The notes under the pieces: model-generated | What the model saw: the letters and a program-made list of their open reading frames with translations, nothing else | What the model was told of the DNA's origin: nothing | The model's database searches: none | Source: Pseudooceanicola nanhaiensis DSM 18065 | GTDB taxonomy: Bacteria > Pseudomonadota > Alphaproteobacteria > Rhodobacterales > Rhodobacteraceae | Length of the DNA stretch: 64,000 nucleotides | Assembly (NCBI RefSeq): GCF_000688295.1 | Contig: NZ_JHZF01000013.1 | Location: forward strand, 930,001-994,000 | Reading direction: 5' to 3' | Shown here: piece after piece, positions 42,401-52,034 of the stretch | Layout of the letters: every line of letters begins with the position of its first letter | How positions within the stretch are numbered: the stretch's first letter is position 1 | Translations under genes and position numbers: made by a program

Positions 42401-42401
<1 letters not shown>
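41613..42401 (-). CDS. pcaD: 3-oxoadipate enol-lactonase
   Basis: A 262-residue alpha/beta hydrolase that opens 3-oxoadipate enol-lactone. Motifs: IVFANSLGTDFRLWDKI (oxyanion region), nucleophile serine in VGLSIGGMIAQ, aspartate in GADDGSTPP and histidine in AGHLPPVEQP. ATG 42401 shares a base with the pobA stop (TGATG) and the end overlaps pcaC. The genes for beta-ketoadipate activation (pcaIJF) are not in the window. Confidence 0.95.
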
Positions 42402-43622
<1,221 letters not shown>

Positions 43623-43650
43623 TCAATTTTGGCCCCGCCCGGGGCCGGGC

Positions 43651-44640
43651 TCATTTCCCGATGGTCTGCAAGGCCTTGGCGAACATGGCCGGATCGACGT
43701 TGCCGCCCGAGACGACGGCGACGACGGAATCGCCCTCGATCTCGTGCTTTCTGGTCAGCGCCGCGGCGAGCGCGACGGCGCCGCCCGGCTCGGCCACGAT
43801 CTTTAGCCGCAGGAAGGCCTCGGCCACCCCCGAGAGCGCCTCGTCATCCGTGACGGTGAGGCCGGGGCCGCAGAGCGCGGACATGATCGGGAAGGTCAGG
43901 TTGCCCGGCTGCGGGGTCACGATGGCGTCGCAGATCGAGCCGCCCATCGACTCGTTGCGCTGGATCGAGCCTGCCGCGAGCGAGCGGGTCACGTCGTCGA
44001 ACCCCTCGGGCTCGACCGGCCGGGCGCGCAGGCCGGGTGCCTTGTCGGCCAGTGCCAGCGCGATGCCCGAGGTCAGCCCGCCGCCGCCGCAGCAGACCAG
44101 CACGTCGGCCTTCGCGATGCCCGCCTCGGCGGCCTGCTCGGCGATCTCGAGGCCGGTCGTTCCCTGTCCCGCGATCACCATCGGCTCGTCGAAGGGCTTC
44201 ACCAGCGTGAGCCCGCGCGCCTCGGCCATCTCGGTGCCGATCTGGTCGCGGTCCTCGGTCAGCCGGTCGTAGAGGACCACCTCGGCGCCATAGGCACGAG
44301 TGTTCGCGATCTTCAGCGCGGGCGCGTCCGAGGGCATGATGATGACCGCCGGCGCCCCGTGCATCTTCGCCGCCCACGCGACGCCCTGCGCGTGGTTGCC
44401 CGAGGAGAAGGCGATCACGCCTTTCCGGCGCAGATCGGGGGCGAGCGCCGAGACGGCCGACCACGCGCCGCGCGCCTTGAACGATCCGGTGTGCTGGAGG
44501 CATTCCGGCTTCACGAAGACCTTCCGGCCCGCGATCTCGTCGAGGAAGGGCGAGGTCAGCAGCGGGGTGCGCCGGATATGGCCCTTCAGCCGGGAGGCGG
44601 CGGCCTCGATGTCTGCCACGGTGATTGCGAAGTCGTTCAT
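43651..44640 (-). CDS. threonine/serine dehydratase-like PLP enzyme
   Basis: A 329-residue fold-type II PLP enzyme. The cofactor lysine is in HTGSFKARGAWSAV, the phosphate-binding loop in CCGGGGLTSG, and SSGNHAQGVAWAA is the family signature. It probably deaminates L-threonine or L-serine, or racemises serine or 3-hydroxyaspartate; there is no regulatory ACT domain. ATG 44640 overlaps the upstream hydrolase gene by four bases and it forms a three-gene operon with that hydrolase and a haloacid dehalogenase. Confidence 0.88.
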   Translation of the reverse strand: MNDFAITVADIEAAASRLKGHIRRTPLLTSPFLDEIAGRKVFVKPECLQHTGSFKARGAWSAVSALAPDLRRKGVIAFSSGNHAQGVAWAAKMHGAPAVIIMPSDAPALKIANTRAYGAEVVLYDRLTEDRDQIGTEMAEARGLTLVKPFDEPMVIAGQGTTGLEIAEQAAEAGIAKADVLVCCGGGGLTSGIALALADKAPGLRARPVEPEGFDDVTRSLAAGSIQRNESMGGSICDAIVTPQPGNLTFPIMSALCGPGLTVTDDEALSGVAEAFLRLKIVAEPGGAVALAAALTRKHEIEGDSVVAVVSGGNVDPAMFAKALQTIGK

Positions 44641-45464
44641 TTCAGCTGCTCCAGCCATGCCGTCAGCGCGGCGAGCGCCTCGGGTTCGTCAAGAAAGGGG
44701 ATGTGGGCCCGGTCGGGCACATGGGCCACGATCAGGTCGGGATTGCGGCGGGCCATCTCCTCGACCGTCTCGCGCGTCAGGAGGTCCGAGTTCTCGCCGT
44801 GGATGACGGCACAGGGCAGGGGCGCGATGGCCTCGAACAGCGGCCAGAGCGCGATGTCCCCCTCCACCGGGCCGCCCGCCTCGGTGGCGGTGACGAGGCC
44901 GGGATCGTAGTTCAGCCGCAGCCCCTCGGGCGTCATGTCGGTGGCGTTCTCGACCTCGGTGATCCAGCGCTCGAGCGGCACGCCGGGGAAGGCGGCGGCG
45001 TTCTGCGCCATCTTCGCGCGGGCGGCCTCTTCGACTGTCGCCTGTTCCGGGTGCTTGCCGAGATAGCCGCGGATCGCCTGCAGCCCGGCGCCGGAGACCA
45101 CCGCGCCCACGTCGTTCATCGCCAGGCCGAGCAGACGGTCCTTCCGGGTCGCGGCCATCATCATGCCGATGAGCCCGCCGCGCGAGGTGCCCAGCACGGC
45201 GGCCTTCTCCACGCCCAGATCGTCGAGCAGCTTCAGCGCATCCGCCATCTCGACCGCGGGGTCGTAGGTCTTCCACTCCGCCCAGTCCGATTTCCCGCGC
45301 CCGCGGTAATCCATGCGGATCATGCGGACGCCGCTCAGGTGCGGGGCGACGTGGTCGAAATCCCGGGTCGTGCGGGTCAGTCCCGACAGGCACAGAAGCG
45401 GCAGGCCCTCGCCCGTGTCCTCGTACCAGAGCGAGAGACCGTCGGGGGCGGTGAAATGCGGCAT
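44637..45464 (-). CDS. alpha/beta hydrolase
   Basis: A 275-residue alpha/beta hydrolase: oxyanion segment LLCLSGLTRTTRDFD, nucleophile LGTSRGGLIGM, aspartate region HGENSDLLT and histidine in DRAHIPFLDEP. The elbow is Gly-x-Ser-x-Gly with threonine-serine-arginine, like many C-C bond or ester hydrolases of unknown substrate. It shares a base with the dehalogenase stop at its start and overlaps the dehydratase by four bases at its end, so the three enzymes are co-expressed. Confidence 0.85.
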   Translation of the reverse strand: MPHFTAPDGLSLWYEDTGEGLPLLCLSGLTRTTRDFDHVAPHLSGVRMIRMDYRGRGKSDWAEWKTYDPAVEMADALKLLDDLGVEKAAVLGTSRGGLIGMMMAATRKDRLLGLAMNDVGAVVSGAGLQAIRGYLGKHPEQATVEEAARAKMAQNAAAFPGVPLERWITEVENATDMTPEGLRLNYDPGLVTATEAGGPVEGDIALWPLFEAIAPLPCAVIHGENSDLLTRETVEEMARRNPDLIVAHVPDRAHIPFLDEPEALAALTAWLEQLK

Positions 45465-46150
45465 CAGAAAAGCTCCAGCGCGGGGACGCCGGAGAGGTCC
45501 GGCAGGATGTGGGCGGGCCGGCCGGGCAGGCGATCGAGCGGTTCGCCCTTGCGGTTCACCCAGAGCGCGGTGAAGCCGTAGGCGGCGGCCGCCGCCGCGT
45601 CCCAGCCGTTCGACGAGACGAAGAGCACCTGATCCGGCGCGGTTCCGAAGCGGTGCCCGACAAGGTCATAGACGGCGCGGGCAGGCTTGAAGATGCCGAC
45701 GCTTTCGACCGAGAGGCAATCGTCCAGCACGTCGCCGATCCCCGCCGAGGCGACCGCATCGGCCAGCATCCCGGGCGCGCCGTTCGACAGGATCGCGGTG
45801 GTGAGCCCACGGTCCTTCAGGGCCCGCAGCATGGCGGGAACCTCGGGGTAGGCCTCGAGTTCGCGGTAGAGCGCCAGCAGCCGGTCGCGCAGCGCGGCGT
45901 CGCCGTCCAGCCCGTGCCGCTCGAGCGCCCAGTCGAGCGCGTCCTGCGTGACGGTCCAGAAATCCGCGTGATCGCCCGACACCGCGCGAAGCCAGGAATA
46001 GGAGAGCTGCTTGATCCGCCAGTCCTCGGCCAGCGCCTGCCAGCACGCGGCCAGCCGGGCGCGGTCCGGTTCGCGCGCCGCGGCACGCGCGGCGGCGGCC
46101 ACGTCGAAGAGCGTGCCGTAGGCGTCGAAGATACAGGTCGTCACGGGCAT
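45464..46150 (-). CDS. haloacid dehalogenase, type II
   Basis: A 228-residue HAD-superfamily L-2-haloacid dehalogenase type enzyme. Nucleophile Asp9 is in IFDAYGTLFD, motif II is in LSNGAPGML, the lysine in VGIFKPARAVYDL, and the type II signature VSSNGWDAAAAAAYGFTALWVNR is clear. It hydrolyses 2-haloacids such as 2-chloropropionate or haloacetate, although many members act on other substrates. It starts the operon with the hydrolase and dehydratase; the divergent neighbour is the FKBP gene. Confidence 0.88.
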   Translation of the reverse strand: MPVTTCIFDAYGTLFDVAAAARAAAREPDRARLAACWQALAEDWRIKQLSYSWLRAVSGDHADFWTVTQDALDWALERHGLDGDAALRDRLLALYRELEAYPEVPAMLRALKDRGLTTAILSNGAPGMLADAVASAGIGDVLDDCLSVESVGIFKPARAVYDLVGHRFGTAPDQVLFVSSNGWDAAAAAAYGFTALWVNRKGEPLDRLPGRPAHILPDLSGVPALELF

Positions 46151-46317
46151 GGCGGATACTCCGTCGCGAGGTCGCGGCGACCCTGCCACGACGCGCGGGC
46201 CGGCGGAAGGCTTGTTTGCATTGCGCGGCCGGAGCCCCTAAATTGGGTGGCAAGACCGGGCAACCCGTAGAGATCGGCCCCGGCAAACCCATCCCCCTAC
46301 ATCGAAAAGGAAACGCC

Positions 46318-46746
46318 ATGAGCGAAGCCAAGCAGGGCGATACCGTCCGTATCCATTACACCGGAACCCTCAACGACGGGACCACCTTCGACAGCTCCGA
46401 AGGCCGCGATCCGCTGGAATTCACCGTGGGCACCGGCCAGATCATCCCGGGCCTCGAAAAGGCCATTCCGGGCATGAACGTCGGTGAGAAGAAGACCGTG
46501 GAGGTGCCCTGCGCCGAAGCCTACGGCGAGCGCGAACCCGGCGCCATGCAGACCGTGCCGCGCGACCAGATCCCCGAGGAGATCGAGGTCAAGCCGGGCC
46601 TTCAGCTGCAGGTGCAGACCCCGCAGGGTCAGGTGATGCCGGTGACCGTCGCCGAGGTGAACGAGAGCGAAGTGACGCTCGACGCGAACCACCCGCTGGC
46701 CGGCCGCGACCTGACCTTCGACATCGAGCTGGTCGAGATCGCCTGA
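46318..46746 (+). CDS. FKBP-type peptidyl-prolyl isomerase (SlyD-like)
   Basis: A 142-residue FKBP with an inserted-in-flap domain, resembling SlyD without its histidine-rich metal tail. DTVRIHYTGTLNDGTTFDSSEGRDPLEFTVGTGQIIPGLEKAIPGMNVGEKKTVEVP is the isomerase core, and EAYGEREPGAMQTVPRDQIPE ... VNESEVTLDANHPLAGRDLTFDIELVEI matches the SlyD insert and return strands. It speeds cis-trans prolyl isomerisation in the cytosol. A strong terminator follows. Confidence 0.93.
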   Translation: MSEAKQGDTVRIHYTGTLNDGTTFDSSEGRDPLEFTVGTGQIIPGLEKAIPGMNVGEKKTVEVPCAEAYGEREPGAMQTVPRDQIPEEIEVKPGLQLQVQTPQGQVMPVTVAEVNESEVTLDANHPLAGRDLTFDIELVEIA

Positions 46747-46774
46747 GCGACCGCCGCTTTCTTGAACCGGGCAA

Positions 46775-46804
46775 GGGCCGGGCGGGACACCGCCCGGCCC
46801 TTTT
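46775..46804 (+). terminator. intrinsic terminator after the FKBP gene
   Basis: Perfect 11-base stem GGGCCGGGCGG with loop GACA and CCGCCCGGCCC, followed by TTTT. It lies 28 bases after the stop and overlaps the end of the convergent MFS gene by one base. Confidence 0.88.
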
Positions 46805-48441
46805 CAGTGCTGCGTGATCTCGGGCGGAAGGGGCTTCACCGCGAGGTCCTCGTGCAGCGGCACGGTCTGACGCTCGATCAGCCGGTGGACCCGGGGCCGC
46901 CCCGGGCCACGGTGCAGGGCCTGCAGCGTCTCGAACCCCTCGAGGTCGGATTTCGTGCGCCGGGCATTGTGGCGGAGATAATCGTTCCAGGTGGCGACGT
47001 GGAACCGCTCGCTCCAGAGGTCGGGGTTCTCGAGATCGCGCAACAGGCACCAGTTCCGCGCGCCGTCCCGGATCCGCACCCTCCGGCGGCGGTGGATGGC
47101 GGCCAGGAAGGCGTCGGTGTCCTTCTCGTCGATGACGTAGTCGATCATGATCACGATCGGGCCGGACCGCGCCCTCAGATCAAGCCGCAGCTCGGGTTCG
47201 GTGAAGGTGTTCAGCGGATCGAGGTCGAGCGCCCCGAATTCGCCGACGCCGAACCAGCGCCCGATGAAGACCCCCAGCGTCAGCAGCGCGCAGGAGATCA
47301 GCAGCGCGACCGAAACCGAATGGCTCTCGGCCACGAGGCCCCAGATCCACGACCCGAGCGCCATGCCCCCGAAGGTGGCGGTCTGGTAGAACGACAGCGC
47401 GCGGCCGACCACCCAGCGGGGCGTGGACATCTGCACCGACACGTTGAAGAGCGACAGCGCCAGCACCCAGCAGGCCCCGGCGATCATCAGCCCGACTGCG
47501 CTGACCGCGATGTGGCGCCCGAGCGCGAGGATGAAGAGCCCGATGGCGAAGCCCAGGAACGAGGCCGCGATGATGCGCTCGTTCGGGTAGCGTTCGCGGA
47601 CCCGGCCGTTGAGCAGCACGCCGCCGATCGCGCCCAGTCCGAAGAAGCCCAGAAGCAGGCCGTAGGTGAGCGCGGTGCCGTTCAGCATGTCGCGCGCGAC
47701 CAGCGGCATCAGCGCCAGTGCGGAGGAGGCGGCGAAACCGAACAGGCAGCTGCGCACCAGCACCTTCAGCAGGTGCGGCGACATCGACATGTAGCGCAGC
47801 CCCGCCCCGAGCGCCTGCGCCAGCGGCTCGCGCGGGAGACGTTCGGTCTTCTCGGCCGGTTTCCAGAGGAAGAGCGCGGCGATGATCGGGATGTAGCTCA
47901 GCGCGTTGAAGGCGAAGGCCGCCGCCGCCCCCGCGAAGGCCACCAGCGCGCCGCCGAAGGCCGGACCGACCGAGCGCATGAGGTTGAAGCCCATGGCGTT
48001 CAGCGTCACCGCCGAGGACAGGTTCGTCCGGCTCACGATGTCACCCATCGAGGCCTGCCAGGACGGGTTGTAAAGCGCCATGCCCGAGCCGATGGCGAAG
48101 GTGAAACCGAGCAGGCCCCAGGGCCCCAGCACGTCGAGCCAGGCGCAGATCGCGAGGCCGAGGGAGGCCGCCAACATGAAGAGCTGCGCGCTGAGCAGGA
48201 TGCGCCGGCGGTCGAAACTGTCCGCGAGCGCCCCCGCGATCAGCGAGAAGGCCATGATCGGCAGCGTGTTGGAGGCCTGCACCAGCGCCACCATCTCGGA
48301 GCTGCCGGCGAGCGAGGTCATCAGCCAGCCCGCGCCCACCATCTGCACCAGCCCGCCGAGGTTCGAGGTCTGCGAGGCGATCCAGAGCCGGCGGAACGTC
48401 TGATTGGCGAACGGAGCGAAGGTGTTGCTCTTGGGTTCTAT
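46804..48441 (-). CDS. MFS transporter (MFS_3/EntS-like) with C-terminal extra domain; start codon unusual
   Basis: A twelve-helix major-facilitator protein of the enterobactin-exporter-like group, with a C-terminal domain of about 110 residues (DYVIDEKDTDAFLAAIHRRRRVRIRDG ... RPRVHRLIERQTV) resembling a monooxygenase-like dimeric fold. The first ATG, GTG or TTG in frame is GTG 48348, but the family N-terminus FAPFANQTFRRLWIASQTSN lies upstream in the same open frame, and between it and the next in-frame stop at about 48574 there is no canonical start. An ATA at 48441, eight bases after GGAG, is the best candidate. Either it is a rare start, a start-codon loss, or a sequence error. Confidence 0.72.
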   Translation of the reverse strand: MEPKSNTFAPFANQTFRRLWIASQTSNLGGLVQMVGAGWLMTSLAGSSEMVALVQASNTLPIMAFSLIAGALADSFDRRRILLSAQLFMLAASLGLAICAWLDVLGPWGLLGFTFAIGSGMALYNPSWQASMGDIVSRTNLSSAVTLNAMGFNLMRSVGPAFGGALVAFAGAAAAFAFNALSYIPIIAALFLWKPAEKTERLPREPLAQALGAGLRYMSMSPHLLKVLVRSCLFGFAASSALALMPLVARDMLNGTALTYGLLLGFFGLGAIGGVLLNGRVRERYPNERIIAASFLGFAIGLFILALGRHIAVSAVGLMIAGACWVLALSLFNVSVQMSTPRWVVGRALSFYQTATFGGMALGSWIWGLVAESHSVSVALLISCALLTLGVFIGRWFGVGEFGALDLDPLNTFTEPELRLDLRARSGPIVIMIDYVIDEKDTDAFLAAIHRRRRVRIRDGARNWCLLRDLENPDLWSERFHVATWNDYLRHNARRTKSDLEGFETLQALHRGPGRPRVHRLIERQTVPLHEDLAVKPLPPEITQH

Positions 48442-48644
48442 CGGTCTGCTCCGGATCCTGGCTGGCGCGCGCCGCGCCCTTGTGGCGGGCGTGGCTGCGG
48501 GCGGCGGCAGGAAGGGGGCGGAGCCGTCCTGTCCCGCGTCGTCGGAGCATAACGCACCGATTTCGCGGGCAGTTCAAGGGGCGCGATTGCGCCGGGACGG
48601 CGGCCCCTGCCGGCAGGCGGGGCCGCGTCGGTCTTGCGGCCGGG

Positions 48645-49607
48645 TCAGCCGTTGGCGGCGATGAGCTCGGCCTGTTTCACGATCACCTCGGCCTGCTTGA
48701 TCGAGGCGATGTCGACGAGGCGGCCCTTGTAGACCACCGCGCCGGCGCCGGATTTCTGCGCCTCTTCCATCGCGGCGAGGATCTCTTTCGCCTCGGTCAC
48801 CTTGTGCTCGGGGGGGGTGAACACCTCGTTGGCGAGCGCGACCTGCTTGGGGTGGATCGCCCATTTCCCGACCATGCCGAGCGTCGCGGAGCGCAGCGCC
48901 TGCGCCCGGAAGCCCTCGTCGTCCGAGAAATCGCCGAAGGGGCCGTCGACCGGCAGGACGCCATGGGTCCGGCAGGCGGCGACGATGGCGGCCTGCGCCC
49001 AGTGCCAGGGGTCGGACCAGTATTTCTGGCCCGCCTGCAGCATGTAGTAATCCTCCTGCGTGCCGCCGATGCCGGTGGTCTGCATCCCCATGGAGGCCGC
49101 GAAATCGGCCGCGCCCAGGCTCATCGCGACGAGGCGGGGGGAGGCGGCGGCGATCTGTTCGACATGGGCGATGCCCGCCGCGCTTTCGATGATGACCTCG
49201 AACTTGATCGGCTTCTTGCGGCCCTTGGCGCGTTCGATGGCGGTCACGAGGGCGTCGACGGCGTAGATGTCCTCGGCGCAGCCCACCTTGGGGATCATGA
49301 TCATGTCGAGCCGGTCGGAGCTCTGCTCCAGCAGATCGACCACGTCGCGGTACCAGTAGGGGGTGTCGAGCCCGTTGATCCGGACCGAGAGGGTCTTCCT
49401 GCCCCAGTCGATGTCGCCGATGGCCTCGACGGCGAGCTTGCGGGCGCTCTCCTTGTCGTCGGGCGCAACGGCATCCTCGAGGTCGAGGTTGATCACGTCG
49501 GCGGCCGAGGCGGCCATCTTCGGCGGCAGCTTGGTGTTCGAGGCCGGGCCGAAGAGCTGGCAGCGGTTCGGCCGGGCGACGGGCTGGGGCTGGATGCGGA
49601 AGGACAT
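48645..49607 (-). CDS. mcl1: L-malyl-CoA / beta-methylmalyl-CoA lyase
   Basis: A 320-residue CitE-superfamily lyase of the ethylmalonyl-CoA and glyoxylate-related pathways. It starts MSFRIQPQPVARPNRCQLFGPASN, has INLDLEDAVAPDDK, VRINGLDTPYWYRDVV, EVIIESAAGIAHVEQIA and AMSLGAADFAASMGMQTTGIGGTQE, and the ending YKGRLVDIASIKQAEVIVKQAE seen in Rhodobacter Mcl1. It cleaves malyl-CoA to glyoxylate and acetyl-CoA and methylmalyl-CoA to glyoxylate and propionyl-CoA. A 29-base palindrome lies 66 bases upstream and may be its operator. Divergent from dgcN. Confidence 0.95.
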   Translation of the reverse strand: MSFRIQPQPVARPNRCQLFGPASNTKLPPKMAASAADVINLDLEDAVAPDDKESARKLAVEAIGDIDWGRKTLSVRINGLDTPYWYRDVVDLLEQSSDRLDMIMIPKVGCAEDIYAVDALVTAIERAKGRKKPIKFEVIIESAAGIAHVEQIAAASPRLVAMSLGAADFAASMGMQTTGIGGTQEDYYMLQAGQKYWSDPWHWAQAAIVAACRTHGVLPVDGPFGDFSDDEGFRAQALRSATLGMVGKWAIHPKQVALANEVFTPPEHKVTEAKEILAAMEEAQKSGAGAVVYKGRLVDIASIKQAEVIVKQAELIAANG

Positions 49608-49932
49608 GGGTGGAACCTCGCGGCAAGGAAATTACGTTTCGGTCGGAGTCCGGGTTATGAAATTGCGCTCTGTGCTGCAAGGGGATTTCGCGCTTGCAGC
49701 AATGGGCTCGGGGCCGGGGCGGATGTCGTGCCTACGGGGCGTGGCGGCCTTTCGGAGCGGCGGCGCTGCATCCTGAGCGCCGTGGCTTCGCGGTGTGGGA
49801 ACTTCTTCGGCAGATGTGCCGGGATTTCGGACAATCTTGCGCGCCGCGCGGCAGAACGGCACTAAATGCAAAGCAATCCCGGGGCGAATCCTGTTTCCTC
49901 CGGCGCAACGAATTCTCCTGACGAGGGCTGAC
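49608..49932. other. divergent region between mcl1 and dgcN
   Basis: About 325 bases holding both promoters. The mcl1-proximal half has the TGCTGCAAG-N11-CTTGCAGCA palindrome (49673-49701). Nearer dgcN there is an AT-richer patch around 49860-49920 that could hold its promoter. No gene was recognised. Confidence 0.5.
49673..49701. promoter_or_regulatory. TGCTGCAAG-N11-CTTGCAGCA palindrome upstream of mcl1
   Basis: Nine-base perfect arms with an 11-base spacer, 66 bases upstream of the malyl-CoA lyase start. It contains TTGC/GCAA elements that recall sites of ScfR-family (RamB/PccR) regulators of short-chain acyl metabolism, but the match is only approximate. Confidence 0.5.
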
Positions 49933-50934
49933 ATGATCGAAACGCCGTATCTTCTCTTCCTGGGCGACGCGCCCGATCCGCTGGCCGCCAAGGTGGCGCA
50001 GGGCATCCGCGACTGGCGCCCCGACAACGCGGTCGGGCAGTTCCGGATGGAAGGCTGCAAGGCGGACATGAAGCTGCCGGACATGACGCTGGCCGAGGCG
50101 AAGGCCGCCGGCGCCAAGACGCTGGTGATCGGCGTGGCGAACCGGGGCGGCGTGATCTCGCAGGCCTGGAAGAAGGTGCTGATCGCGGCTCTGGAAGAGG
50201 GCTTCGACCTCGCCTCGGGCCTGCACAACCTGCTGCGCGACGAGCCCGACCTGAAGGCCGTCGCGGAGGCCACGGGCCGCAAGCTGCACGACGTGCGGGT
50301 GCCGTCGGTGAAATATCCGATCGCGAATGGCGAGAAGCGGACCGGCAAGCGCTGCCTGGCCGTGGGCACGGATTGCTCGGTCGGCAAGATGTACACCGCG
50401 CTGGCGATGGACCGCGAGATGAAGAAGCGGGGGCTCAAGTCCTCGTTCCGCGCGACCGGACAGACCGGGATCCTGATCACCGGCGAGGGCGTGCCCCTGG
50501 ATGCGGTGATCGCGGATTTCATGGCCGGTTCCATCGAATGGCTGACGCCCGACAACGATGACGATCACTGGGACATGATCGAAGGGCAGGGCAGCCTGTT
50601 CCATGTCTCCTATTCCGGCGTCACCATGGCGCTCGTGCATGGCGGCCAGCCGGATGCGCTGATCCTCTGCCACGAGCCGACCCGCGAACACATGCGCGGG
50701 CTGCCGGGCTACAAGCTGCCCACGCTCGAGGACCTGCGGGACACCGCGCTCGCCATGGCGCGGGTGGCGAACCCGGCCTGCGAGGTGGTGGGGATCTCGG
50801 TCAACACGCAGCACCTTTCGGACGACGAGGCGCGCGCCTATCTCGACGAGGTCGAGGGGCGGATGGGGCTGCCGACGGTCGATCCCTACCGGCACGGCGC
50901 CGAACGGCTGGTCGACGCGCTCGAGGCGGTCTGA
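49933..50934 (+). CDS. dgcN: D-glutamate N-acetyltransferase DgcN-like (DUF1611)
   Basis: A 333-residue DUF1611 protein. The N-terminal domain contains TLVIGVANRGGVI, and the C-terminal P-loop domain begins VGTDCSVGKMYTALAM; HWDMIEGQGSLFHVSYSGV and ALILCHEPTREHMRG are conserved. In the DgcN-DgcA pathway described for marine bacteria, DgcN acetylates D-glutamate and DgcA epimerises the product to N-acetyl-L-glutamate. ATG 49933 follows GAGGG. A dgcA homologue and a D-amino-acid transaminase follow directly, which makes this assignment strong. Confidence 0.88.
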   Translation: MIETPYLLFLGDAPDPLAAKVAQGIRDWRPDNAVGQFRMEGCKADMKLPDMTLAEAKAAGAKTLVIGVANRGGVISQAWKKVLIAALEEGFDLASGLHNLLRDEPDLKAVAEATGRKLHDVRVPSVKYPIANGEKRTGKRCLAVGTDCSVGKMYTALAMDREMKKRGLKSSFRATGQTGILITGEGVPLDAVIADFMAGSIEWLTPDNDDDHWDMIEGQGSLFHVSYSGVTMALVHGGQPDALILCHEPTREHMRGLPGYKLPTLEDLRDTALAMARVANPACEVVGISVNTQHLSDDEARAYLDEVEGRMGLPTVDPYRHGAERLVDALEAV

Positions 50935-50943
50935 TCCGGCGGA

Positions 50944-50965
50944 GCGCGGGCCTTGCGGCCCGCGC
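50944..50965. repeat. REP-like hairpin after dgcN
   Basis: Perfect nine-base stem GCGCGGGCC-TTGC-GGCCCGCGC. The flanks (GGAGCGCGG on the left, CGCGCA and CGAT on the right) resemble the first hairpin of the cluster at 37727-37747, so both may belong to one repeat family. Confidence 0.6.
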
Positions 50966-50985
50966 ATGCGATCCATTTTTGCGGA

Positions 50986-51037
50986 CGAGGGGGCTTTGCC
51001 CCCTCGAGCTCCCCCAGGATATTTTTGGCAAGAGGAA
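50986..51037 (+). repeat. dispersed hairpin repeat element, copy 2
   Basis: Perfect stem CGAGGGGGC-TTT-GCCCCCTCG (50986-51006), then CTCCCCCAGGATATTT and an AGAGGAAG end at 51030-51037. Same layout as the element at 16406-16475 but without its second hairpin. It lies between dgcN and dgcA and supplies part of the sequence before the dgcA start. Confidence 0.65.
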
Positions 51038-51048
51038 GAGGCGGACCA

Positions 51049-52014
51049 TTGGAGATATCGGTCAAGGCAGAGACGTTCCGGCTGGCGGAGGTGTTCACCA
51101 TCTCGCGCGGGTCGCGGACCGAGGCGAAGGTTCTGACCGTGAAGGTCTCGGACGATGGTGTCGTGGGGTGGGGGGAATGCGTGCCCTATGCCCGCTATGA
51201 CGAGACGCTGGAGAGCGTGACCGAGGAGATCGAGGGGCTGCCGGAGCGCTTCACGCGGGAGGAGCTGCAGGGACTGCTGCCCGGCGGGGCGGCGCGGAAC
51301 GCGGTGGATTGCGCGCTCTGGGACCTCGAGGCGAAACGCGCGGGCAAGCGGGCGTGGGAGCTGGCCGGGCTGAAGGTGCCGGGGCCGGAGATCACGGCGT
51401 TCACGCTCTCGCTCGACACGGCGGAGAAGATGGAGGCGCAGGCGCGCAAGCATGCGCACCGGCCGCTGCTGAAGATCAAGCTCGGGACGCCCGACGACAT
51501 GGCGCGGCTGGAGGCCGTGCGGCGGGGGGCGCCCGCGTCGAAGATCATCGTCGATGCGAACGAGGGCTGGTCGGCGGAGGTCTATGCCGAGCTCGCGCCG
51601 CATCTCGTGCGCCTCGGCGTCGCGCTGGTGGAGCAGCCGCTGCCCGCGGGCGATGACGCGGCGCTGATCGGCATGGACCGCCCGGTGCCCGTCTGCGCCG
51701 ACGAGAGCTGCCATGACCGCGCCTCGCTGCCGAAGCTGAAGGGCAAGTACGACGTGGTGAACATCAAGCTCGACAAGACCGGCGGGCTGACCGAGGCGCT
51801 GGCGCTGCGCGACGCGGCGCTGGCCGAAGGCTACAGGGTCATGGTCGGCTGCATGGTGGGCACCTCGCTCGCCATGGCGCCGGCCGTCCTGGTGGCGCAG
51901 GGGGCGATGGTGACCGATCTTGACGGTCCGCTGCTTCTGGCGGAAGACCGCGACGCGCCGCTGCGCTACGACGAACAGGGCGTGTACCCGCCCGAAGCCT
52001 CGCTCTGGGGCTGA
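51049..52014 (+). CDS. dgcA: N-acetyl-D-glutamate racemase DgcA-like (dipeptide epimerase family)
   Basis: A 321-residue enolase-superfamily epimerase. The Lys-x-Lys of the second barrel strand is LLKIKLG, metal ligands are in IIVDANEGW, VEQPLP and VCADESCHD, and the opposite catalytic lysine is in VVNIKLDKTGG, the full set for 1,1-proton transfer. Start is TTG 51049 (LEISVKAETFRL), preceded by AGAGGAAGAGG from a repeat element; there is no ATG nearby. Between dgcN and a D-amino-acid transaminase, so racemisation of N-acetyl-D-glutamate is the best reading rather than Ala-Glu dipeptide epimerisation. Confidence 0.88.
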   Translation: MEISVKAETFRLAEVFTISRGSRTEAKVLTVKVSDDGVVGWGECVPYARYDETLESVTEEIEGLPERFTREELQGLLPGGAARNAVDCALWDLEAKRAGKRAWELAGLKVPGPEITAFTLSLDTAEKMEAQARKHAHRPLLKIKLGTPDDMARLEAVRRGAPASKIIVDANEGWSAEVYAELAPHLVRLGVALVEQPLPAGDDAALIGMDRPVPVCADESCHDRASLPKLKGKYDVVNIKLDKTGGLTEALALRDAALAEGYRVMVGCMVGTSLAMAPAVLVAQGAMVTDLDGPLLLAEDRDAPLRYDEQGVYPPEASLWG

Positions 52015-52034
52015 CAGGACATCAGGAGAGACAG

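Noticed and set aside
46762-48552. 596-codon plus-strand frame over the MFS gene
   Set aside because: Low-complexity Arg/Gln/Glu-rich shadow antisense to a clear twelve-helix transporter.
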